Assembly: GCA_902523885.1 (NCBI GenBank)
Contig: CABZAV010000001.1
Location: 124,001-188,000, forward strand
DNA length: 64,000 bases
Direction: 5' to 3'
Origin: an uncultured SAR86 cluster bacterium
GTDB taxonomy: Bacteria; Pseudomonadota; Gammaproteobacteria; Magnimaribacterales; AG-339-G14
In this document: positions 57,135-64,000 of the stretch, piece after piece
How the letters are laid out: each line of letters opens with the position of its first letter
How positions within the stretch are numbered: the first letter of the stretch is position 1
Position numbers and translations under genes: made by a program
Notes under the pieces: generated by a model
Seen by the model: the letters and a program-made list of their open reading frames with translations, nothing else
Databases searched by the model: none
Told to the model about the DNA's origin: nothing

Positions 57135-59746
57135 TTTCTTTTTTTTCGATTTGCTTTGGCTTGCATTCTTCTTAACTTTCTATTTCCTTCTAAAGTTGAA
57201 GGCTTTTCAGCGACTTTTTGACTTTCTAATTCTTTTGTATCAAATAATGATGGGGTGTCAGGACGCTGAGAAACCATTTTTTTCGATTCAGGTTGAGACA
57301 AATTATTTTCGTTAGAAGAAATCGTTATTTTTGATAAGTATCTTATTGATTCAAATTTAATATTTTCTAATAACCCCTGAAACATTTCGAAAGATTCTCG
57401 TTTGTATTCTAATCTAGGGTCTTTACCCGCATAACTTCTAAAACCAATATTTTGCCTTAACTGTTCCAAAGAATTGATATGATTTTTCCAAGATTGGTCT
57501 ATAACCTGCAAGACTATTTGCTTTTCTACCTCACTAAAAATATCTTTATGTAAATCTGATTTCTCATCATATTTTTTTTGCAAGGATATAATTATTTCTT
57601 CATTTGATTTTTCTAAATCTAATTCTTCATTATCTAAAATATCTTTAACAGCGATTCTTAAATCGTATTCATTTTCTAAAACCTCTTCGAAGTCTTTAAT
57701 TTTCCAATTAGATTCAATTTCATATTCTGGTATAAATTTTTGAAACAGATTAGACATAACATCTACTCTCATAGTTCTTACAAGTTCAGATATGTTGTCT
57801 TCTTGCAATATTTCTTTTCTTTGCTCATATATTACTTTTCTTTGTTCGTTCAGCACATCATCAAATTCAAGAATCCTTTTTCTAATATCAAAATTTCTTC
57901 CCTCAACTCTTCTTTGAGCTCTTTCTATAGCATTTGTTAGCATTCGATGCTCAATTGCCTCTCCTGGTTGCATTCCACCAATGGATTTCATTAAATTTTT
58001 CATTCTATCGGGTGCAAAAATTTGCATCAAAGGATCTTCTAGAGATAAAAAAAATTGAGTAGAACCAGGATCGCCTTGACGTGCGCACCTACCTCTTAGC
58101 TGGTTATCAATTCTCCTAGACTCATGTCTTTCAGTGCCAATGACATGTAAGCCCCCTGTATTTAAAACTTGATTTTTATTTTCTAAATTCTCTGGGAGTC
58201 CTCCTAATACTATATCGGTTCCTCTCCCAGCCATATTTGTTGCAATCGTTACGGATCCTGATCTGCCGGCTTGGGCAATTATGTCTGCTTCTTGTTCATT
58301 TTGTCGGGCATTTAATACTCTGTGGTCTATTTTCTTTTCTTTTAATTTTTGTGAAATTAATTCAGAGGTTTCTACTGATATTGTTCCGACCAAGATAGGA
58401 TTACCTTGTTTATTAACTTCAATTATATTTTCAACGATTGCGTTATATTTCTCTTCAAGAGTCAAAAAGATTTTGTCTTCTCCATCAACCCTAATCATAG
58501 AAAGATTAGTAGGAATTGCCACAGTTTCTAAACCATAAATTTCTTCAAATTCAGCTGCTTCAGTTTTTGCTGTACCTGTCATGCCAGAAAGAACTTCGAA
58601 CGATCTAAAGAAATTCTGAAAAGTTGTTGAAGCAAGAGTTTGACTCTCAACTTGAATTTGAAGACCTTCTTTCATTTCTAAAGCCTGATGAACTCCACCG
58701 GATAGCCTTCTACCTGGCATCGCTCTTCCAGTATTAGTATCAATAAGTACAATTTTTTTATCATTTACTAAATAGTCTATGTTCTTTTGAAAAAGTAGGT
58801 TTGCTCTCAAAATTGAGGTGAGCATATCTAAATGTTTTAAATTTTCTGTGGCATATAGAGTATCCGTAGTAGCGATGATTCCACTTTCTTTAAGATTTTT
58901 TTCAATTTTTTCATGACCTTGATTTGAAAATTCTATTGAATTAGAAGCAAGGTCAATTTGGTAATCGCCTTTCTTTTCAACTTCTCCAGTTTCTGGATCT
59001 ATGATTTCTTCTTTTAGAGAAGGAATGATTTTTCTTAGCTCTCTGTATAAAGAAGAATTATCCTCAGCAACACCGCTGATAATTAGAGGGGTCCTGGCCT
59101 CATCAATTAAAATAGAATCAACCTCGTCAACTACTGCAAAGTAAGGATCTCTCATAGCTTGATGTTCTTTTTTTAAAATCATGTTATCTCTTAGAAAATC
59201 AAAACCAATTTCATTATTTGTTACATATACAACGTCATTTGAGTAAGCATCTTTTCTTGAAATTTGGTCTAAATCAGATAGAACGTAACCTACGGTCATA
59301 TTTAATTTCTCATAGATTGGACGCATCCATAAAGCATCTCTTTTAGCAAGATATTCATTTGCAGTAATTACTAAAGTACTTTTTTCAGTTAAAGCATTTA
59401 AGTAGCAGGGAAGAGTGGCAACCAAAGTTTTACCTTCACCAGTTGCCATTTCAGCGATTTTTCCATCATTAAGAATTATTCCACCCAATAATTGGCAATC
59501 ATAATGTCTCAGACCTATAGATCTTTTGCTTGCTTCCCTAACAGCGGCAAATGCCTCGGGTAAAATACTCTCTAAAGAATTTCCTTCTGATAGAGATGTC
59601 TTAAATAAATTAGTTTTAGATTTTAACTCTTCATCAGACAAGACTTCGAATTCTTTTTCAAGACCATTTATTGTTGCAACAGTTTTTTCAGCATTCTTTA
59701 AAGCCTTTTTATCTTTATCGCCAAATACAAAGCTTAAAAATGACAT
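57131..59746 (-). CDS. secA: protein translocase ATPase SecA, lacking the C-terminal zinc motif
   Basis: Motor that drives preproteins through SecYEG. 871 residues with Walker A in MATGEGKTLVATLP, DEVDSILIDEARTPLIISG, the preprotein cross-linking domain, ATNMAGRGTDIVLGG and GRCARQGDPGSTQFFLSLEDPLM. E. coli SecA (901) ends in a CxCxSGx6CH zinc motif that binds SecB and phospholipid. Here the tail is a basic KLRRMQAKANRKKRK with no cysteine. So export is probably SecB-independent (inference). Confidence 0.97.
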   Translation of the reverse strand: MSFLSFVFGDKDKKALKNAEKTVATINGLEKEFEVLSDEELKSKTNLFKTSLSEGNSLESILPEAFAAVREASKRSIGLRHYDCQLLGGIILNDGKIAEMATGEGKTLVATLPCYLNALTEKSTLVITANEYLAKRDALWMRPIYEKLNMTVGYVLSDLDQISRKDAYSNDVVYVTNNEIGFDFLRDNMILKKEHQAMRDPYFAVVDEVDSILIDEARTPLIISGVAEDNSSLYRELRKIIPSLKEEIIDPETGEVEKKGDYQIDLASNSIEFSNQGHEKIEKNLKESGIIATTDTLYATENLKHLDMLTSILRANLLFQKNIDYLVNDKKIVLIDTNTGRAMPGRRLSGGVHQALEMKEGLQIQVESQTLASTTFQNFFRSFEVLSGMTGTAKTEAAEFEEIYGLETVAIPTNLSMIRVDGEDKIFLTLEEKYNAIVENIIEVNKQGNPILVGTISVETSELISQKLKEKKIDHRVLNARQNEQEADIIAQAGRSGSVTIATNMAGRGTDIVLGGLPENLENKNQVLNTGGLHVIGTERHESRRIDNQLRGRCARQGDPGSTQFFLSLEDPLMQIFAPDRMKNLMKSIGGMQPGEAIEHRMLTNAIERAQRRVEGRNFDIRKRILEFDDVLNEQRKVIYEQRKEILQEDNISELVRTMRVDVMSNLFQKFIPEYEIESNWKIKDFEEVLENEYDLRIAVKDILDNEELDLEKSNEEIIISLQKKYDEKSDLHKDIFSEVEKQIVLQVIDQSWKNHINSLEQLRQNIGFRSYAGKDPRLEYKRESFEMFQGLLENIKFESIRYLSKITISSNENNLSQPESKKMVSQRPDTPSLFDTKELESQKVAEKPSTLEGNRKLRRMQAKANRKKRK

Positions 59747-59763
59747 GTTGTATTTTATAAAAA

Positions 59764-60684
59764 TTATCCCGAACTAGGATCAATTATCGGTTCAATATAT
59801 CTTATTTCAGGGGCATCACCGTCTGAAGATATTACTTCCCAAGCATCTGGCAATTCCAATAATCTGTTCAGTAGTAAATTGTTAAGTGAATGACCTGATT
59901 TGTAACCTTCAAATTCGGCTACGATGTTGTATTGAAGTAAATATAGATCTCCTATTACATCTAATATTTTATGTTTAACTAATTCCTCACTTGATCTGAG
60001 TCCTTCATCGTTTAATATTTCATCTTCTCCAATTACAACAGCATTTTTCTCACTACCACCTAAAGCAAGATTATTCTTTTTCATATAGTCAATATCACTA
60101 ACAAAACCGTATGTTCTAGCTCTAGAAATTTCTTTTAAAAAAGTAGTTGAATTAAAATCAACCGTTGATGTGCTGTTATATTTTTTTTGTTTTTCGTTAT
60201 CATAGACCAAGGCGTAAGTTACTTTAAATCCGTTGTAGGGAGCCAACTTTGCATATGCTCCATCAGGCGTTTCGACCTTGATTTCTTCTTTTATTTTTAT
60301 GAATTTTTTTGGTTTAGATTGCTGTTTTATTCCTGCAGATTGAATCAAAAAAACAAATGGGCTCGCACTACCATCCATAATAGGCACTTCCATGTCATCA
60401 ACCTCAACAATTACGTTGTCTATTCCTAAACCAGCAAATGCAGACATTAAATGTTCAATAGTTGCTATTTGGGTTTCTCCTTCCACTAAAGTAGTTGCTA
60501 AAGTAGTCGCTCCTACATTATCAACAATAGCTTTGATTTCAACTTGTGGATTTAAATCTATTCTTCTGAAGATAATTCCGGTGTCCTCATCTGCTGGAAA
60601 TAAATTTAATTTTATTTGTCTTCCAGAGTGCAATCCTACACCGGTTGCGCTGATAGGATTAGTGAGTGTTCTTTGGACTAACAT
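59764..60684 (-). CDS. lpxC: UDP-3-O-acyl-N-acetylglucosamine deacetylase
   Basis: Committed zinc-dependent step of lipid A synthesis. 306 residues, the normal length. The zinc ligands are in IEHLMSAFAGLGIDN (His) and VKHKILDVIGD (His, Asp); GHSLNNLLL gives the catalytic His. N-terminal QRTLTNPISATGVGLHSGR is characteristic. It lies next to secA as in E. coli (lpxC-secA). With lptE and bamD this confirms an LPS-bearing outer membrane. Confidence 0.97.
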   Translation of the reverse strand: MLVQRTLTNPISATGVGLHSGRQIKLNLFPADEDTGIIFRRIDLNPQVEIKAIVDNVGATTLATTLVEGETQIATIEHLMSAFAGLGIDNVIVEVDDMEVPIMDGSASPFVFLIQSAGIKQQSKPKKFIKIKEEIKVETPDGAYAKLAPYNGFKVTYALVYDNEKQKKYNSTSTVDFNSTTFLKEISRARTYGFVSDIDYMKKNNLALGGSEKNAVVIGEDEILNDEGLRSSEELVKHKILDVIGDLYLLQYNIVAEFEGYKSGHSLNNLLLNRLLELPDAWEVISSDGDAPEIRYIEPIIDPSSG

Positions 60685-60695
60685 CTTTTATTATT

Positions 60696-61397
60696 TTAAG
60701 TTCTTTGTCTTTTCGCTTCAAATAGAATAACAGATGTTGCATTAGAGACGTTAAGGCTTTCCAATCTCGAATCAATAGGAATTTTAATTTGTCCATTGGC
60801 TTCATTTGCTAAAAATTTTTGAATTCCTTTTTCTTCTGAGCCAAATATTAAAGCTTTAGGGCCTTTAAAATCTACGTCAAAATAATTTTTATTGGCTTCA
60901 CCCGAACATGCATAAACTTCAACAGAATAATTTTTTAATATTTTGACTGTATTTCGTAAATTGCTAACAACGATCACAGGAATTATTTCTGAAGCAGCTT
61001 TAGATACTTTCCTAACGGTAGGGGTGAGATGACAAGCTCTATCTTTAGGAATAATAACTGCATCAACACTAGCCCCAAGAGAACTTCTTAAAATAGATCC
61101 TAGATTTTGCGGATCTTGTATATGATCTAAAACAACTAAGAGAGGATCTTTTTTTCTCATAATATTGTTTTCTAAAAAGTTTATATCTTCCATTTCTCTT
61201 GGATAGAAATAAGCTTCAAACCTTTTAGTTTTATCAAAGGTTATTGCAGTAGAATTTTTTTCTGCAAGAGAAATAATATTCAGAATTCTTGAATCTTTAG
61301 ATTCTCTTTTTACTATAATTCTTTCAATTTTTTTTGGGCTATTCTCCAAAAGAGTTTTGATAAAATTAATATCCTGGGTGTTTAATGATCTACTCAT
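60696..61397 (-). CDS. rlmB: 23S rRNA (guanosine-2'-O)-methyltransferase RlmB
   Basis: SpoU-class enzyme that methylates G2251. 233 residues (E. coli 243). The three SpoU motifs are LDHIQDPQNLGSILRSS, LIFGSEEKGIQKF and IPIDSRLESLNVSNATSVILFE, with the trefoil knot at the C-terminus. It starts two bases after the rnr stop; rnr-rlmB is a conserved pair. Confidence 0.95.
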   Translation of the reverse strand: MSRSLNTQDINFIKTLLENSPKKIERIIVKRESKDSRILNIISLAEKNSTAITFDKTKRFEAYFYPREMEDINFLENNIMRKKDPLLVVLDHIQDPQNLGSILRSSLGASVDAVIIPKDRACHLTPTVRKVSKAASEIIPVIVVSNLRNTVKILKNYSVEVYACSGEANKNYFDVDFKGPKALIFGSEEKGIQKFLANEANGQIKIPIDSRLESLNVSNATSVILFEAKRQRT

Positions 61398-61399
61398 AT

Positions 61400-63325
61400 T
61401 TAACGCAATGAAAGATTTACTCTTCCTTTGAAAGACTCAACAGACTCGATTTTTACCTTTAGAATATCTCCAACATAAAAACTTTTTTCATTTTTTGTTG
61501 ATTTCATTGATATTGATGCTTCATCAAAGATTAGATAGTCCTTCTTGCTCAACTTACTTACATGAATAAAACCCTCAATATTCAATTCTAATATTTTTAC
61601 AAAAATACCGAATTCAAATGCAGAAGTTATAGAGCCTTCAAAGTTTTTGCCAATATAATTTTCAGCACATTTACACTGTAAGTACTTAATTTCTTTTCTG
61701 CTGATTTTTTCTGCATTTCTATCTTTTATTGAAATATCTTCCGCAATATCAGTCACAGCATTAAGTGTGTAAGGGAAAGAATTACTTTTTATAAATTTTC
61801 TCTTTGAAGAACGAGAATTTATATTTTGAGATATTAGTTCTTTAAGGCATCTATGTACGACTAAGTCAGCATACCTTCTTATTGGAGATGTAAAGTGTGT
61901 ATATTTATCTAAAGATAATGCGAAGTGAGAAGACAGTTTTGGATCATACTTTGCAAGAGACATGCTCCTTAAAATTTGAATCATTATAACTTCAAAAATT
62001 TTTTTTGTTTTTGCAGCTTTCATCCAAGAAATTAAATTCTCCCTTGTTTTATAGGAGTCCATGTTATTTTTGATTTGCCTACTTGTCAGAAAATTCTTTA
62101 GATTGATAATTTTAAGTGGGTCTGGCTTTTCATGTGATCTATATATCGAGGGAATTTTTGATTTACTAATCAATTCAGCAGCACAAACATTAGCAAGTAT
62201 CATGCATTCTTCAACGAGTTGATGAGAATGATTTCTCTCTAGCGGCCTAAAATTCTTAATTTTTTGTTTGTCGTAAAAAGGATAATATTCTGGTAAATCA
62301 AAATCTATGGCATTTCTTTTTGATCTATTTGCTGAAAGGAGTCTATAAATTTTTTCTAAAGATCCTAAACTTATAGAAACTTCCTTAGGTAAAGCAGTTT
62401 TCTCTTTTTCAAATTGGGCCCCCAATTTTTCATATGTTAGCCTAGCCTTAGAATTAATAATTGAATTATAAAATCTAAAGTTTTTTAATTGGCCCTTATT
62501 ATCTATTTCGATTTCACAAGTAAGCGTTAATTTATCTTCACCAGGCCTTAAAGAACAAAGATCGTTAGAAATTTTTTCAGGCAACATTGGGACAACCTTT
62601 CTTTTAAAATAAATTGACGTCCCTCTATTAAGTGCCTCCAAATCTAAGGCAGATTCAAAATCAACATATTCGGCAACATCTGCTATTGATACGAACAAAA
62701 CGAAACCTGAATTTGTTTCTTTTGCAAAAAGAGCATCATCAAAATCTTTCGCAGATTTTCCATCGATAGTTACGAAAGGTAGATTCCTAAGATCTTCGCG
62801 GATATCACTGTTGTTATCTACAAAAGATGTATCAAGCCTATTTGTTTCTGAGATTACAGATTTAGGCCAATTTACTTCAATTTCCGAGCCCTCTAAGGCA
62901 ACTTCAAAAGCCTCTTCAAAAGGATCTGATACTTTTTTAGACGAAATAATTTTTGCAGAAGGTTTATATTTTAAACTAGGTTGTTTAGTAATCTTTGCTT
63001 CACAAATGTCACCAATTTTTTTTGAGTTGGATATTTTTGAATCTACTAAAACATCAAGGTGATAAGAAGAATCAATAGAGGAAAGGTAATGTCTTTTTTT
63101 GTTGTAGTTAAGGACTCCTTTTATTGTTTTAGTATTCCTTTCAAGCACTTCAATTATTTTTGCTCTGTCCTTAAGTGTTATAGAACACTTTACTTTGTCA
63201 TTTGGAAAAACCTTAAACATTTCTCTTTTTGGTAGGAAATATTTTTCATCATCTGATACCACTAAGATGCCTTTACCTGATTTATTGAGTTTAACTCGAC
63301 CTATTAAGAATTCTTTTTTTGACAT
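61400..63325 (-). CDS. rnr: ribonuclease R (short form)
   Basis: 3'-5' exoribonuclease of the RNB family. Order: an OB/cold-shock-like N-terminal part (about 1-150), the RNB catalytic domain with DGKSAKDFDDALFA (metal-binding Asps, about 190-205), and a C-terminal S1 domain (FEGSITSAFEFGIFVKI, about 560-640). At 641 residues it lacks the N-terminal helix-turn-helix and the Lys-rich tail of E. coli RNase R (813), so it is RNase II-sized. The rlmB neighbour and the two OB-like segments favour RNase R. Confidence 0.88.
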   Translation of the reverse strand: MSKKEFLIGRVKLNKSGKGILVVSDDEKYFLPKREMFKVFPNDKVKCSITLKDRAKIIEVLERNTKTIKGVLNYNKKRHYLSSIDSSYHLDVLVDSKISNSKKIGDICEAKITKQPSLKYKPSAKIISSKKVSDPFEEAFEVALEGSEIEVNWPKSVISETNRLDTSFVDNNSDIREDLRNLPFVTIDGKSAKDFDDALFAKETNSGFVLFVSIADVAEYVDFESALDLEALNRGTSIYFKRKVVPMLPEKISNDLCSLRPGEDKLTLTCEIEIDNKGQLKNFRFYNSIINSKARLTYEKLGAQFEKEKTALPKEVSISLGSLEKIYRLLSANRSKRNAIDFDLPEYYPFYDKQKIKNFRPLERNHSHQLVEECMILANVCAAELISKSKIPSIYRSHEKPDPLKIINLKNFLTSRQIKNNMDSYKTRENLISWMKAAKTKKIFEVIMIQILRSMSLAKYDPKLSSHFALSLDKYTHFTSPIRRYADLVVHRCLKELISQNINSRSSKRKFIKSNSFPYTLNAVTDIAEDISIKDRNAEKISRKEIKYLQCKCAENYIGKNFEGSITSAFEFGIFVKILELNIEGFIHVSKLSKKDYLIFDEASISMKSTKNEKSFYVGDILKVKIESVESFKGRVNLSLR

Positions 63326-63403
63326 TTATAAAGAGTATAATTTTTGTTAAAGCAAAGTATTAATCATAAGAGTTAACTTAAGATAATAAATTATAGATTT
63401 ATA

Positions 63404-63883
63404 ATGAATAGTACACCCGATATTAGTGATAAGTTTCCTGATTTAAAATTTTTGAATATTCAATTTAAAAGTTTTGGTGCAATTAACTTTTTTTCTGGAC
63501 AGATTGTTACTGCAATTTGTCCGGAAGACAATTCAAAAATAAAGAAAATATTAAATGAACCTGGAAATAAAAAGGTGTTAATTGTTGATGGACAGGCTAG
63601 TTTTAAAGTGGCACTGCTTGGAGATTTAATTGCTGATGCGGCAGTAAAGAACAATTGGTCAGGAGTAATTATAAATGGCTGCGTAAGAGATGTAGAGATT
63701 TTGAAAAACATTGATTTAGGTATATTAGCTATTGGAGCTGTCCCAAGAAAAAGTGAAAAGTTAGAAAGAGGTTCACTTGGGGAAGACATAAGGATAGGAG
63801 ATATTCGGATTACTGATGGCAACTGGGTTTATGCTGATAAAAATGGCGTAATAATTTCGAAAAATGAACTGGAGTTGGATTGA
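63404..63883 (+). CDS. rraA: RraA-family protein
   Basis: 159 residues matching RraA: DISDKFPDLKFLN, DGQASFKVALLGDLIADAAV, GVIINGCVRDVEIL and RGSLGEDIRIGDIRITDG, then DKNGVIISK. E. coli RraA inhibits RNase E; related proteins are 4-hydroxy-4-methyl-2-oxoglutarate aldolases, which share the GDLxAD...RD residues kept here. Either role is possible. Divergent from rnr across 78 bp. Confidence 0.88.
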   Translation: MNSTPDISDKFPDLKFLNIQFKSFGAINFFSGQIVTAICPEDNSKIKKILNEPGNKKVLIVDGQASFKVALLGDLIADAAVKNNWSGVIINGCVRDVEILKNIDLGILAIGAVPRKSEKLERGSLGEDIRIGDIRITDGNWVYADKNGVIISKNELELD

Positions 63884-64000
63884 ATAAAATTAGCTTGCTT
63901 TTGATTCTTTCTGCTTTTTTCTACATTACAATTTCTATTTTTCAAATATCAGCGGTCGCCGATGCTATAAAACTAATTTTAATGATTGATAACACTTTCT
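63880..64000 (+). CDS. membrane protein (partial, N-terminus only)
   Basis: A TTG that overlaps the rraA stop (TTGA) opens a frame that runs to the window end: 40 codons beginning NKISLLLILSAFFYITI, a membrane segment, then ISAVADAIKLIL. The layout slightly resembles YhhN-type lysoplasmalogenase N-termini, but too little is present to assign it. A later start is possible. Confidence 0.4.
   Translation, partial: MNKISLLLILSAFFYITISIFQISAVADAIKLILMIDNTF

Noticed and set aside
60392-60730. 112-codon plus-strand frame opposite lpxC
   Set aside because: Antisense to conserved LpxC sequence and spanning into rlmB; no independent support.

Overview
The window is AT-rich, almost wall-to-wall coding DNA (no gene-free stretch above about 215 bases; many ATGA, TAATG or longer gene overlaps). 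It comes from a streamlined marine gammaproteobacterium. Core gene orders are gammaproteobacterial: proA-nadD-rsfS-mrdA-rodA-mltB-dacA, holA/lptE/leuS, aroQ-accB-accC, trxA-rho, bamD/rluD, ilvBHC, coaE-yacG, argJ-secA-lpxC and rnr-rlmB. The small domain-trimmed proteins, a TonB-dependent receptor, a sulfatase, a haloalkane dehalogenase and a sodium symporter fit a SAR86-like surface-ocean heterotroph. The SAR86 placement is an inference; no rRNA gene is present to test it.

Layout. 1-8.5 kb: a partial DedA membrane protein, then a plus-strand proline/NAD/cell-wall operon ending in a D-amino-acid transaminase. 8.5-15 kb: a minus-strand operon (stand-alone DsbD N-domain, aroQ, accB, accC, leuS, lptE, holA) converging on it. 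15-25.8 kb: ilvD, trxA, rho, rsmD, a flavin reductase, a small zinc-ribbon protein, bamD, rluD, ilvBHC and a homocysteine methyltransferase, closed by tRNA-Ile(GAU).

25.9-54.7 kb is accessory. It holds an epoxide hydrolase/copper amine oxidase pair divergent from a two-subunit sodium:solute symporter. Next is a tightly packed plus-strand run (haloalkane dehalogenase, GST, DUF1330, GST-like, membrane protein, sulfatase, small membrane protein, desaturase), then a sterol-desaturase-type hydroxylase, a thioredoxin-like protein and a crotonase. A lipid-modification operon (FAD amine oxidase, DUF1365, two CFA-synthase-like methyltransferases) and tRNA-Ala(UGC) follow. After these come an NCS2 purine permease, a TonB-dependent receptor and a purine-type phosphoribosyltransferase, which together suggest nucleobase scavenging. 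Last are a duplicated small membrane protein, OxyR divergent from KatG, and an N-acyl-D-amino-acid deacylase-like amidohydrolase.

54.7-64 kb returns to core genes: coaE, yacG, a stand-alone ThiE-like domain, argJ, secA, lpxC, rlmB, rnr, rraA and the start of a membrane protein.

Two themes stand out. First, proteins at conserved loci have been cut to single domains or lost: DsbD to its N-domain, MutT-ThiE to its ThiE part, SecA without its zinc tail, and rlmH, rlpA and ybeD-lipB-lipA missing. Second, the accessory segment carries uncharacterised detoxification and lipid-remodelling operons, which are the best candidates for undescribed biology. No CRISPR array, transposase, integrase, prophage gene or rRNA was seen.
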